The translations under genes were made by a program, and so were the position numbers. Below the pieces are notes generated by a model. It was not told the origin of the DNA. It saw only the letters and a list, made by a program, of their open reading frames with translations, and made no database searches. Positions 54,305 to 62,925 of a stretch of DNA of 64,000 bases are shown piece by piece (the first letter of the stretch is position 1; each line of letters begins with the position of its first letter). The DNA lies in assembly GCA_036383955.1 (NCBI GenBank), contig DASVNH010000018.1:1-64000 (forward strand). Direction: 5' to 3'. The stretch comes from JACQFK01 sp036383955 (GTDB lineage: Bacteria; Planctomycetota; MHYJ01; JACPRB01).

Positions 54305-55416
54305 ACGGAGGCCGCCTCCACGGACACGACGGCGGGGAGGTGGTCGGCGATGGTTTCCCAGCGCCCGCCTTCCGTCCGGCTGGCCCAGACCTGGCCGTTC
54401 ATCGTCCCGAAGTAGAGTCCGAGGGGGCGCAGGCCGTCGTGCGAGAAGCAGTGCCGCTTCACGGTCCACCAGGCCTGGGCGGCGGGGAAGCCCTTGGCCT
54501 GCTTCTGCCAGGACTTGCCGCCGTTCTTGGTGACGAAGACGGCCGGCTTGCCGCCCACGCTCGTGCGGGGCCAGACCTCGGTGCCGTCCATCGGGATGAC
54601 CCAGGCGACGTTCGGGTTTTCGGGATGGAGGACGATCGGGAAGCCGATGTCGCCGATGGCCTTGGGCATGTTCTTGCCGATCCGGACCCAGGTGTCGGAG
54701 GGCCGGTCCATGCGGTAGATCCCGAAGTGGCTCTGCATGTAGAGGCGGTCGGGATTCCGCGGATGGATCTGCATGCGGTGCGGGTCGTAGCCCGAGAAGT
54801 CGGCCAGGGGATCCTTCGCGTACGGCGACTCGACGCCCTTGTTGAGCGGCGCCCAGGACGCGCCGCCGTCGGTCGACTCCAGGCAGCCGCCGGGCGAGAA
54901 GCCCGCGTAGAGGTGCTTCGCGTCCCGCGGATCCACGAGGATCGAGTGCGAGCTGGGGGCGTCGGGCGGCTGCTGCTCGGGGATGCCCTTCCATTTCGCC
55001 CGCATGGGATTCTCGTTGAAGCCCTTCACGCCCTCCCAGGTGGCGCCGCCGTCCTCGGTGCGGAAGAGGCCGTGGGGCGACGTCCCCGCGTACCAGACGC
55101 CCGGCTCGGTCTCGTGTCCCGGGGTGAGCCAGAAGACCTGCTTGACGGTGTCGCCGACCTCCTTCGCGAAGGCGGGGGGCGTCGTCGCTTCCTTCCAGGT
55201 CCTGCCCTGGTCGGCCGACCGGAAGACGGTGGGGCCGAGGTGGCCGGTGCTCGAGGCGACGAGGATCGTCTTGGGGTCGCGCGGATCGAGCACGGCGTGC
55301 CAGGCGATCTGGCCGAAGAAGGCGGGCTCGCTCTGGGTCCACTTGCGGCGGCGCGGATCGCTCGAGAGGATCCAAAGGCCCTTGCGGGTGCCGGCGAGGA
55401 CGATCACCTTTTTCAT
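54301..55416 (-). CDS. BNR/Asp-box repeat (sialidase-like) beta-propeller protein
   Basis: 371 residues without a signal peptide. At least four Asp-box repeats are visible: SADQGRTW, TEDGGATW, STDGGASW and TKNGGKSW. It begins MKKVIVLAGTRKGLWIL, a conserved start for a cytoplasmic exo-alpha-sialidase-like family. The sialidase arginine triad is not evident, so enzyme activity is doubtful. Start ATG overlaps the symporter stop, with AAAAGGAG upstream; its own stop overlaps the MoaD-like gene. I recall this pair occurring together in other genomes. Confidence 0.85.
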   Translation of the reverse strand: MKKVIVLAGTRKGLWILSSDPRRRKWTQSEPAFFGQIAWHAVLDPRDPKTILVASSTGHLGPTVFRSADQGRTWKEATTPPAFAKEVGDTVKQVFWLTPGHETEPGVWYAGTSPHGLFRTEDGGATWEGVKGFNENPMRAKWKGIPEQQPPDAPSSHSILVDPRDAKHLYAGFSPGGCLESTDGGASWAPLNKGVESPYAKDPLADFSGYDPHRMQIHPRNPDRLYMQSHFGIYRMDRPSDTWVRIGKNMPKAIGDIGFPIVLHPENPNVAWVIPMDGTEVWPRTSVGGKPAVFVTKNGGKSWQKQAKGFPAAQAWWTVKRHCFSHDGLRPLGLYFGTMNGQVWASRTEGGRWETIADHLPAVVSVEAASV

Positions 55417-56657
55417 GCGGGCAGCTCCTTTTCTGAGGCGGCGACGATGACCGCGCAGGCGGCGTCGCCGGCCACGTTCACGACGGTCCGGGCCATGTCG
55501 AGGAGGCGGTCGACTCCCAGAATCAGCGCGATGCCTTCGAGGGGGATGCCGATCGGGGTCATGATCACGGCGAGCATGACGACGCCGGCGCCGGGGATGG
55601 GGGCGGTGCCGATCGCGGCGAGGACGGTCGTCGCCAGGATCGCGGCGTTCTGCCCGAGCGTGAGGTCCATGCCGTAGACGTTGGCGATGAAGATGGCGGC
55701 GACGGCCTGGAAGATCGCGGTGCCGTCCATGTTGACGGTGGCGCCCATGGAGAGGCAGAAGTTGGTGATGGGCATGGGGACCTTGAGGTTCTCGTGGACG
55801 ACCTTGAGGCTGAGGGGCAGGGTGGCGGCGCTGGAGGAGGTCGAGAACGCGGTGAGGAAGACGTCGCGGAGCCCTTTCCAGAACGCCAGGGGGCTCATGC
55901 CGGAGAAGAACCTCACGGTGACCGGGTAGAAGACGAAAAAGTGGACGGCCATGACGCCGAGGGCGGTGATGAAGTAGGCGAAGACGGAGAGGAGGATCTC
56001 GGGGCCGAGGGTCATCACGACCCGGGCCATGAGGCCGAAGACGCCGAGCGGGGCGGCGAGCATGATCAGATGGATCAGCTTGAGCATGACCTCGTAAAGC
56101 GATTGTGTGAAGTCCGCGAAGGGTTTGCGGGCGGCGTCGGGGAGCAGGCTGGCGGCGACGCCGACGAGGACGGCGAAGACGATGATGGCCAGCATGTCGG
56201 GCGGATCCTCGGTCATCGCCGCGACCGGATTCTTCGGGATCGTCCTCTTGATGAAGCCCCAGACCGTGAACTCCTCGCGGGCTTTTTCCGAGCTCTTGAT
56301 CCGCGCCGCCGCCTTGTCCTTGAACTCCGCCTCGAGCTTCACGCGGCGCTCCGCCGAGAAAAAGCGCGACGGCTTCACGACGTTCGCGGCCGCGATGGCG
56401 AGGGAGACCGCCACGACCGCCGAGACCAGGTAGTAGACGATCGTCTTCAGGCCGACCCGGCCGAGCTTGCGGGGGTCCCCCAGGCTCAGCACCGCGCCGA
56501 TGAGCGAGGCGAGCACCAGGGGGATCATGACCATCGACAGCGCGCGGATGAAGAGCTCGCCCAGGGTGTCGAAGAACGGCAGCCAGGCCTGGGGAAGCAG
56601 CGCCCCGGCCAGGCAGCCGAGGACGATGCCGCCGAGAATGAGATGGTGAAGTTTCAA
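55413..56657 (-). CDS. Dicarboxylate/amino acid:cation symporter (DAACS family)
   Basis: 414 residues, eight membrane helices and two re-entrant loops. Family motifs: the serine-rich HP1 loop AFSTSSSAATLPLSL, the NMDGTAIFQAVAA segment (helix 7, sodium site) and the HP2 region GAGVVMLAVIMTPIGIP. Imports C4-dicarboxylates, glutamate or aspartate with Na+ or H+. The start is TTG (MKLHHLILGG) nine bases after TACCAT. A longer-than-usual charged loop lies at about 100-160. First gene of the BNR-MoaD operon. Confidence 0.92.
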   Translation of the reverse strand: MKLHHLILGGIVLGCLAGALLPQAWLPFFDTLGELFIRALSMVMIPLVLASLIGAVLSLGDPRKLGRVGLKTIVYYLVSAVVAVSLAIAAANVVKPSRFFSAERRVKLEAEFKDKAAARIKSSEKAREEFTVWGFIKRTIPKNPVAAMTEDPPDMLAIIVFAVLVGVAASLLPDAARKPFADFTQSLYEVMLKLIHLIMLAAPLGVFGLMARVVMTLGPEILLSVFAYFITALGVMAVHFFVFYPVTVRFFSGMSPLAFWKGLRDVFLTAFSTSSSAATLPLSLKVVHENLKVPMPITNFCLSMGATVNMDGTAIFQAVAAIFIANVYGMDLTLGQNAAILATTVLAAIGTAPIPGAGVVMLAVIMTPIGIPLEGIALILGVDRLLDMARTVVNVAGDAACAVIVAASEKELPA

Positions 56658-56666
56658 CGAGGGTTA

Positions 56667-56694
56667 ATGGTACAATCCGCCGCCCCATGGACAA
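56667..56694 (-). promoter_or_regulatory. Symporter promoter, overlapping the der -10 box
   Basis: Minus strand TTGTCC, 16 bases, TACCAT. Its -35 lies inside the start of der. Its -10 (56667-56672) overlaps by two bases the TACAAT (56671-56676) that fits as the der -10 box on the plus strand. The two promoters should compete. Confidence 0.5.
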
Positions 56695-58009
56695 GCTTCC
56701 CGTCGTCGTGATCGTCGGCCGCCAGAACGTCGGCAAGTCCTCGCTCATGAACGCGATGGCGCAGAACCGCACCGCGATCGTCGAGCCCACCCCGGGCGTG
56801 ACCCGCGACCGCGTGAGCTCCATCGTCGCCTACGGCGGCCGGGCGTTCGAGCTCGTCGACACGGGCGGCATCGGCCTGAAGCAGGGGGACCCCTTCTTCG
56901 AGGAGGTCGAGCGCCAGATCGAGAACGCGATCGCCGAGGCCACCGTGGTGGTCTTCGTCGTCGACGCCCAGGCGGGCCTGACGTCGCTCGACCGCCGCAT
57001 CGCCTCGCGCTTCCGCGACAAGACGGTCGTGCTCGTCGCCAACAAGGCGGACAACTCCGAGATCGAGAAGAACCTGCCCGACTTCTACGCGCTGGGCTTC
57101 GGAGCGGCCCTGCCCGCCGCCGCCGCCCACCGGCGCAACACCCGCGACCTCCTGGAGAAGCTCTCCTTGATGATGCCGCCGGCGGCGGTGCCTCCCCGCG
57201 GCCTCCGGATCGCCGTCGTCGGCAAGCGCAACGTGGGGAAGTCGACGTTCGTCAACGCGGTCGCCGGCGAGGAGCGCGTCATCGTCAGCGAGATCCCCGG
57301 GACCACCCGGGACGCGGTGGACGTCGTCATCGAACGCGACGCCCAGCGCTACGTGCTCATCGACACGGCCGGGCTGCGGAAGCGGCAGAAGGTCGAGAAC
57401 GCGATCGAGCTCTTCAGCCAGGTGCGCACGGAAGAGGCGATCCAGAGGTCGGACGTCGTCGTCTTCATGCTCGACATCATGGAGAAGGTGTCGGAGGTCG
57501 ACAAGCGGATCGCCGGCGCCCTGGAAAAAGAGAAGCGGCCGGCCGTCGTGGTGCTCAACAAGTACGACCTGGTCCCGGCGAAGAACACGCCGGACGAGTT
57601 CCTGAAGTACGTCACCAAGGCGATGCCCGTGCTGCTGTACGCGCCGGTGCTGATGATCTCGGCGAAGAAGGGCATGCGCGTCTGGGACGTCATGCAGACC
57701 TGCGTCGAGCTGAACGCGCAGGCGGGCGTGAAGATCCCGACGCCCGAGCTCAACCGCGCGCTGGACGCCGCGGTCCGGGCGCGGTCGCCCTCGGGCCGCG
57801 GTCCGCGCGCCGCGAAGATCTACTACGTCGCCCAGAAGGGCACCCGGCCGCCGCGCTTCATCGTGTTCGTCAACGACGCGCGCTCGTTCGCGCCCGACTA
57901 CGTCCGCTATCTCGAGAACAAGCTCCGCGAGTACCTGCCGTTCCACGAGGTCCCGATCTCGCTGGAACTGCGTGGGAAGCAGAAGCGGCCGGTAGACCGG
58001 AGACGGTAG
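56687..58009 (+). CDS. der: Ribosome biogenesis GTPase Der
   Basis: Der (EngA) assists 50S subunit assembly. 440 residues. Two GTPase domains: G1 GRQNVGKSS with NKAD (about 1-165), and G1 GKRNVGKST with NKYD (about 180-355). Each switch has the DTGG or DTAG motif. A KH-like C-terminal domain follows (RPPRFIVFVNDARSFAPDYVRYLEN). The final residues RPVDRRR are encoded by heptamers of array E. TACAAT lies 10 bases before the ATG. Confidence 0.97.
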   Translation: MDKLPVVVIVGRQNVGKSSLMNAMAQNRTAIVEPTPGVTRDRVSSIVAYGGRAFELVDTGGIGLKQGDPFFEEVERQIENAIAEATVVVFVVDAQAGLTSLDRRIASRFRDKTVVLVANKADNSEIEKNLPDFYALGFGAALPAAAAHRRNTRDLLEKLSLMMPPAAVPPRGLRIAVVGKRNVGKSTFVNAVAGEERVIVSEIPGTTRDAVDVVIERDAQRYVLIDTAGLRKRQKVENAIELFSQVRTEEAIQRSDVVVFMLDIMEKVSEVDKRIAGALEKEKRPAVVVLNKYDLVPAKNTPDEFLKYVTKAMPVLLYAPVLMISAKKGMRVWDVMQTCVELNAQAGVKIPTPELNRALDAAVRARSPSGRGPRAAKIYYVAQKGTRPPRFIVFVNDARSFAPDYVRYLENKLREYLPFHEVPISLELRGKQKRPVDRRR

Positions 58010-58086
58010 GCCGAATCCGGAATCCAGAATCCGGAAGCCAGGGGAAGCCGGAAGGCGGAATCCGGAAGCCGGGGGAATCCGGAAGA
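57989..58086. repeat. Heptamer array E, two flavours joined
   Basis: Starts inside der with CGGTAGA / CCGGAGA / CGGTAGG words (array-G flavour), supplies the der stop, and changes at 58010 to CGAATC / CGGAATC / CAGAATC / CGGAAGC words (array-C flavour) with short G-rich inserts. No inverted partner. Confidence 0.7.
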
Positions 58087-58097
58087 AAGCGGGACAG

Positions 58098-58799
58098 CTA
58101 CCAGGGGCGCTCCAGGCCGTCCTTGCCGAAGCACAGGCCCGTGGGGCCGTCGGGGCCGAGGGCGGCGAGGGCTCGGGCGATGGGGACCACGGAGACGGGA
58201 TCCTCATCGGTCTCCAGATTCATGCGGGTCCGCGCCACCCCCGGATCCAGCGCGTTGACCCGGAAGGCCGCGCCCAGCTCCAGGGCGAGCGCGCGCGTCA
58301 GCATGTCCAGGCCGGCCTTCGACACCCCATAGGCCCCGTAGCCCTCGAGCGCCACGCGGGCGAGCCCCGAGGTCACGTTCACGATACTGCCGCCGGTCAT
58401 GATCCCCAGCGCCGCCCGCGTCAGGATCAGCGGCGCCGTGAGATTGTTGTCCAGGGTCTCCAGCCATTCGTCCAGCGGCTGGTCCAGCAGCCGGCCCTTG
58501 TAGAGCACCGCCGCGTTGTTGATGAGGACGTCGAGCCCGCCCCAGTCCCGGTGGATCCGCTCGACGAGGTCGCGGACGGCGCGTTCGTCGGTGACGTCCG
58601 CCGCCTGGGCCAGCGCGCCCGCCTTGCGGAGGGGGTCGAGGTCCCCCTCGCGGCGCGCGCAGGTGGCGACCTTGGCCCCGTCTTTCAGGAAGGCGAGCGC
58701 CAGGGCTTTCCCGATGCCGCGACTTCCGCCGCTGATCAGGACGCGCCGGTCCCGCAGGGAAGGAGCCGGGTCGAGGACGAGCCGCCCGATGGCGCTCAT
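58098..58799 (-). CDS. Short-chain dehydrogenase/reductase
   Basis: 233 residues, classical SDR. The nucleotide-binding motif is SGGSRGIGKALALAF, with NNAA (here LINNAAVLYKG) and active-site S and Y-x3-K in VTSGLARVALEGYGAYGVSKAG. The basic residue after the glycine motif (CARR) favours NADP. Substrate unknown. Ends 11 bases from array E. Confidence 0.9.
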   Translation of the reverse strand: MSAIGRLVLDPAPSLRDRRVLISGGSRGIGKALALAFLKDGAKVATCARREGDLDPLRKAGALAQAADVTDERAVRDLVERIHRDWGGLDVLINNAAVLYKGRLLDQPLDEWLETLDNNLTAPLILTRAALGIMTGGSIVNVTSGLARVALEGYGAYGVSKAGLDMLTRALALELGAAFRVNALDPGVARTRMNLETDEDPVSVVPIARALAALGPDGPTGLCFGKDGLERPW

Positions 58800-58868
58800 C
58801 GGAGCGCCGCCCTCGTAACGCTCCCGCGCGAGGCCGGTTCTTCAGGATAGAGCGGAAGGAGACCGTCC

Positions 58869-59342
58869 ATGAACCAGGCCATTAAAGACATCATGACCCG
58901 GGAAGTCGAGTGCGCGACGCCCGACATGACGATCCGGGAAGCCGCCGAGATCATGAAGGCCAAGGATATCGGCTCGCTCCCCGTCTGTGAAGGCCGCAAA
59001 GTGGCGGGGATCCTCACGGATCGCGACATCACGATCCGCGCGGTGGCGGCGGGGCGGGATCCGAACTCGACCAAGGCCGGCGAGATCATGAGCGGGCAAA
59101 TCGTCACCGTCCGCGAGGACTCCGACGTGAAGGAAGCCGAGCGGCTCATGCACGACCATCAGCTCCGCCGGCTGCCCGCGGTGAACGCGCGCGGCGAGCT
59201 CGTCGGCTACCTCGCCATCGCCAAGATCGCGCGCGAGGAGAGCCCGGAACGGACCGGCCGGGTCCTCAAGGGCGTCTCCCAGTCCTCCCGGCCCGCGCCG
59301 ATGGAGCCGGCCGCGAAGCGGCCGAAAAGAAAGACCGGCTAG
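58869..59342 (+). CDS. CBS-domain pair protein
   Basis: 157 residues: two CBS motifs (about 1-60 and 70-130: VKDIM-type KDIMTREVECATPDMTIREA and GEIMSGQIVTVREDSDVKEA), then a basic tail ending in RPKRKTG. CBS pairs bind adenosine nucleotides and sense energy state. GGAAGGAG before the ATG. The stop overlaps that of the convergent WD40 gene. Confidence 0.9.
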   Translation: MNQAIKDIMTREVECATPDMTIREAAEIMKAKDIGSLPVCEGRKVAGILTDRDITIRAVAAGRDPNSTKAGEIMSGQIVTVREDSDVKEAERLMHDHQLRRLPAVNARGELVGYLAIAKIAREESPERTGRVLKGVSQSSRPAPMEPAAKRPKRKTG

Positions 59343-60250
59343 CGCACCTTCCAGAAGTGGAGCGGGCCGGTCACCCGGCCCGACGCCGGGGCGTTCTTCA
59401 GGATGAGCGCCCCGCCCGCGGCCAGCGTGCGGCCGTCGGCGGACAGCGCGAGCGAGGCCGGAAAGAACAGGCCCGTCCCGGGGCCGGCGTAGGTGACGGG
59501 ACGTCGACGTCCCCCCTCCCAGAGTTCGATGCCCGCGTCCGCGCCCACGAGGAGGACGTCGCCGGCGAACTCGAGGCAGGGGCTGTTGTCGTACACGGCT
59601 TCCAAAGTGCGGACTTCCTTCGCGCCCTCCCAGAGCCGGACCACCTTGTCGCCGGCGGTCGCCAGCGTCTTGCCGTCCGGGCTGAACGCGGCGGTCCGTC
59701 CGGCGACTTCGTAGGCGACCTTGTCGTTCGCGACATCCCACACGCGCACCTGGCCGTCGTGGGGCACGGCGACGTGGAGGCCGTCGGGCGACACCGCGGC
59801 CCAGGCGGGATCGCGGGCGAGGGGGATGAAGACCGGCTTGCGTCCCTCGATCGCGGCGACGAGGCCGCCCGGCTTGTTGCCGCCGCGCTGGATGGAGACG
59901 GTGGTGAGCGCGGCGCCGTCGCGGGACCAGCCGAGCGCGATCACGCGGGGGGCGTCGAGCCGCCGGGTCGTCTCGCCGGTGACCAGGTTCCAGACGGCGG
60001 TGTCGACCTCGCCGCCCACGGCGACCAGTCCGCCGTCGGGGCGGAGGGCGAAGGAGGTCGCGCGATCGCCGAGCGTGTGGAGGACCTTGCCGGTGTCGAG
60101 CCGCCAGACTTTCACCACGCGGTCGGGCTCGCCGAGCGTGAGGGCGAGCTTGCCGTCGGGGCTGAGCCGGATCTGGGTGGTCTTGTGGGGATGGGCGGGG
60201 AGCGCGCGGCTGGGGAGGTCCTGGAGGAGGGCGGCGACGAGAAGGAGCAT
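59339..60250 (-). CDS. Exported WD40-repeat protein
   Basis: 303 residues. A short hydrophobic N-terminus (MLLLVAALLQDL) suggests export. WD40 repeats are clear, for example QIRLSPDGKLALTLG...VVKVWRL, FALRPDGGLVAVGG and AAVSPDGLHVAVPHDGQVRVWDV, about six to seven in total, forming one propeller. No enzymatic domain. Confidence 0.82.
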   Translation of the reverse strand: MLLLVAALLQDLPSRALPAHPHKTTQIRLSPDGKLALTLGEPDRVVKVWRLDTGKVLHTLGDRATSFALRPDGGLVAVGGEVDTAVWNLVTGETTRRLDAPRVIALGWSRDGAALTTVSIQRGGNKPGGLVAAIEGRKPVFIPLARDPAWAAVSPDGLHVAVPHDGQVRVWDVANDKVAYEVAGRTAAFSPDGKTLATAGDKVVRLWEGAKEVRTLEAVYDNSPCLEFAGDVLLVGADAGIELWEGGRRRPVTYAGPGTGLFFPASLALSADGRTLAAGGALILKNAPASGRVTGPLHFWKVR

Positions 60251-60342
60251 GAATGAAGTACGCTCGTGTATCTCCGCGGATACTCCATTTCCGCGCGGAG
60301 GGAGCGGCGCGCGCCGGGCCGCGGATTTGCTGACAACGCGGC

Positions 60343-60882
60343 ATGAGGAAACTCCCGCTTCTGCTGATCGGCCTGACCGCCTGCGGGGCTCCGCCCGCGC
60401 CGGCGCCCAGGCGCTCCGAAGTCCTCCAGCGCCTCGCCGCCGGGTACGAGGCGTACGGGAAAGTCGACGACACCCTCCGCTGGTCTCCCGGCCTCTGCTC
60501 GATGCCGCCTCCTCCGGAGCCGCGGATGAGCGCCGCGGGGGCGTCGACGCCCCACGGCCGGAAGCTCTACCACCTTTACGCGAAAGACTGGGACGCCTAC
60601 ACGAAGGGCGGCGCCCAGCCGGAGGGACAGGTGATCGTCAAGGAGGCTTGGGAACCGCTTCCCGGGGACAGGCCTGGAGCGAAACAAGGCCTCTACATCA
60701 TGCTGAAGACGTCGGCGGAGGCGGTCGACAGCGACGCGGGCTGGGTTTACGGCACCGTGACGCCGGACGGCCGGACGGTCACGTCGGTCGGGCGGGTGAC
60801 GTCCTGCATGAGCTGCCACGTCGACGCGCCGAAAGACCGGATCTTCGGGCTCCCGGGGCGGACCCGTCGGCCCGGCAGCTAA
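60343..60882 (+). CDS. Cytochrome P460-like lipoprotein
   Basis: 179 residues. Lipoprotein signal MRKLPLLLIGLTAC (lipobox LTAC). The fold of the P460 family is suggested by KLYHLYAKDWDAY, the tryptophan segment DAGWVYGTVTPDGRTVTSVG, and the C-terminal CMSCH (CxxCH) that would attach a c-type haem. P460 proteins oxidise hydroxylamine or act in NO detoxification; others are uncharacterised. Convergent with the esterase gene. Confidence 0.8.
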   Translation: MRKLPLLLIGLTACGAPPAPAPRRSEVLQRLAAGYEAYGKVDDTLRWSPGLCSMPPPPEPRMSAAGASTPHGRKLYHLYAKDWDAYTKGGAQPEGQVIVKEAWEPLPGDRPGAKQGLYIMLKTSAEAVDSDAGWVYGTVTPDGRTVTSVGRVTSCMSCHVDAPKDRIFGLPGRTRRPGS

Positions 60883-61631
60883 CGCTTCTCGACGAACTCG
60901 AGGGCCTTGTCGAATTGATCGGCGGGGGGCGGGGCGTGGCCCAGGCCGTCGATCACCATCACGGCCGCCCGCTTGAAGCCCTCTTTCTTGAAGCCGTGCT
61001 CGTAGACCGCCTTCGTGTTGGTCAGGTTCATGTCCTTCTCGCCGGTCATCAGGACGAAGCGGCTGCTCGTCTTGGCGATCTTCAGCGCCTCGTCCACCGG
61101 GATGTAGTTGCGCTGCCAGACCTTGCCCGGCTCGGAGGGGATGTCGAGGTAGAAATTCACGCCGCAGAGCGGGATCGCGCCCGCGAAGAGGTCGGCGTAC
61201 GCGACGCCCAGCATGCTCGCGATCCGGCCGCCGCCCGAGAAGCCCGAAACGTAGACGCGCTCGGGGTCGACGTTGTAGCGCTTGTGCATGTTGAAGCCGG
61301 CGTCGATCGCGAGGCGGAAGCGGTCGTAGGAGTTCCGCTCGTTGCCCGCCTTGTACGGCGAGACCGCCAGCAGCTTCCGCTTTTCGAGCGCGGCCTCGTA
61401 GCCCGCCGGCAGGCCCGCGCCGTCGCCGGGATTGATGTAGACCAGCAGGCCCCATTTGACGTCCTTCGCGTAGGACGTCGGAACATACAGCCGGAACTTC
61501 TCCTTCTTCACGTCGTAAGGGCCGGGCTTCTCCCGGTTGCGGAAGCGGGCCTGAACCTCTTCCGGGTCGGAGTGGGGCGGGGAGGCGTCGAAGACGACGT
61601 CCTGGGCCAACGCCAGGAGCAACAGGATCAT
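60879..61631 (-). CDS. Exported alpha/beta-hydrolase (esterase/depolymerase-like)
   Basis: 250 residues. Start at MILLLLALAQD, a short signal sequence. The catalytic elbow is VSGFSGGGRIASML (GxSxG), oxyanion-side motif LLVYINPGDGAG, and the last catalytic His is in VIDGLGHAPPP. Resembles poly(3-hydroxybutyrate) depolymerase/esterase D-type hydrolases. Start overlaps the stop of the upstream gene (ATGA). Confidence 0.85.
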   Translation of the reverse strand: MILLLLALAQDVVFDASPPHSDPEEVQARFRNREKPGPYDVKKEKFRLYVPTSYAKDVKWGLLVYINPGDGAGLPAGYEAALEKRKLLAVSPYKAGNERNSYDRFRLAIDAGFNMHKRYNVDPERVYVSGFSGGGRIASMLGVAYADLFAGAIPLCGVNFYLDIPSEPGKVWQRNYIPVDEALKIAKTSSRFVLMTGEKDMNLTNTKAVYEHGFKKEGFKRAAVMVIDGLGHAPPPADQFDKALEFVEKR

Positions 61632-62359
61632 ACGCGGATGTCCTCGTTCTTCCGGTCGCCGACGACGAAGCGCCTGTAGAGATGGCGTTCGCCGTCGACG
61701 ACGTCCTTCGTTTTCCCGACGAGGACGCACTGGCTCGCGGGCTGAGGCGACTCCTCCCAGTCCTGGATCTCGAGCCGCTCGCCCTCGCGCGTCTGGCAGT
61801 AGAGCACATGGTCGAAAGCGGCCGTGGCGTGGACCTTTCCGTCGTGGATATGAATGGTGGGGAAGAACAGTTTCGACGGGTCAGCGCGTGGAAAGTCGAA
61901 GGCCATCGGATGCACGTTCTGCGCGCCTCTCTTCAGCTTGAAGACCGCGAAGCCGAAGCCCTTCACGGGCAAGGCGTCCCAGGTCGTCGGCGGGATGCGG
62001 AAGCGCTCGTCCAGGCGGTCGAAGTCCTTCACAGACGGCACGAAGGAGGCTTCGAAGTCGCCGACTTCGACGACCGCCAGAGCGCGCTTGGGCAATTCGC
62101 GCGCGGGCTCGGGCGCTGACTTGGGCTTGGGAAAACAGGAGTCCAGAAAGTCGAAGAACGCGGGATACTCCTTGAAGCTGATGAACTTGAGGGCGTCTTC
62201 GGGACTATTCGCGGGAACGGGGAGGGGCAGGATCATGGCCACGTCCTTCACCGACGACTTGGTCATGGCGTAAACGAGGTATTGCCGGCCGTTGTTTCCG
62301 CTCCGGGCGAAGATGCGGGTCTTGCTGACCGACTCGACCTCGGGATGGAAGCAGCACAT
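61628..62359 (-). CDS. Conserved hypothetical protein (MCCF start)
   Basis: 243 residues, start MCCFHPEVESVSKTRIFAR with GGAGG five bases upstream. The opening and the LPLPVPANSPEDALKFI stretch belong to a family that I have seen annotated only as hypothetical. No membrane segment. HATAAFDHVLYCQTREGE near the end is also typical. The Cys-Cys start may be functional, since it is conserved in my memory of the family. Operon with the hydrolase. Confidence 0.75.
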   Translation of the reverse strand: MCCFHPEVESVSKTRIFARSGNNGRQYLVYAMTKSSVKDVAMILPLPVPANSPEDALKFISFKEYPAFFDFLDSCFPKPKSAPEPARELPKRALAVVEVGDFEASFVPSVKDFDRLDERFRIPPTTWDALPVKGFGFAVFKLKRGAQNVHPMAFDFPRADPSKLFFPTIHIHDGKVHATAAFDHVLYCQTREGERLEIQDWEESPQPASQCVLVGKTKDVVDGERHLYRRFVVGDRKNEDIRV

Positions 62360-62373
62360 GGGGACCTCCCTGC

Positions 62374-62880
62374 CTACTGTACGGACCCGACCCGCGGCTT
62401 TTCCAGAAAGGCGCGGAGGCTCTTGAGCTGATCCGGGGGGAAGACCTTGAAGGCCTCGGCGGCGTCGATCATGTGGCTCCACGTGGTCATCGCGTGGAGC
62501 GTGATCCCCGCGGGAAGGGGGGTCCCGTCGTAGAACACGACGGCCGCGTGCTCGACGATCGCGCCGGCGCCGCGCAGCGCCTGGAGGGGGGCGGAGAGCG
62601 AGGCCGCGTCGTCCTCGACGAGCAGGACCTTCTGGCCGGGTTTCAGCTCGCCGACGAGCGGCAGCCCCGCCAGCTCGGCGACCCACGCGCCGAAGGCGTC
62701 GCCCGCGACGGCGTCGAAGGCCTGGTCGCGCACCGCCTCCGCCATGTGCCAGACGATTTCGCGGCGCTCGTCGACGAAGGACGTCAGCTTCCGGGCGTCG
62801 ACGCGCGCCGGGCTCATCGCCTTGATCGCCAGCAGCAGCTCGCTGGCGCGTTTGACTTTCGCGCTGACGTGGATGGTCAT
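62374..62880 (-). CDS. Possible degenerate phosphoribosyltransferase-like protein
   Basis: 168 residues. The stretch GQKVLLVEDDAASLSAPLQALRGAGAIVEHAAVVFY has the layout of the PRPP-binding loop of orotate-type phosphoribosyltransferases, but the residues that contact PRPP are not standard (DDAAS in place of the D-x-x-T-T-G type). Catalysis is doubtful. TGATACT lies just before the ATG. Low confidence in function, high that it is a gene. Confidence 0.6.
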   Translation of the reverse strand: MTIHVSAKVKRASELLLAIKAMSPARVDARKLTSFVDERREIVWHMAEAVRDQAFDAVAGDAFGAWVAELAGLPLVGELKPGQKVLLVEDDAASLSAPLQALRGAGAIVEHAAVVFYDGTPLPAGITLHAMTTWSHMIDAAEAFKVFPPDQLKSLRAFLEKPRVGSVQ

Positions 62881-62925
62881 GTGACGAAAGTATCAGTTCA
62901 GGAGGCCGGTCGCCAGCGATCCGCC

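Noticed and set aside
62374..62880. Orotate phosphoribosyltransferase (pyrE)
   Set aside because: The PRPP loop is degenerate and the catalytic loop residues are not seen, so the gene symbol is not justified.
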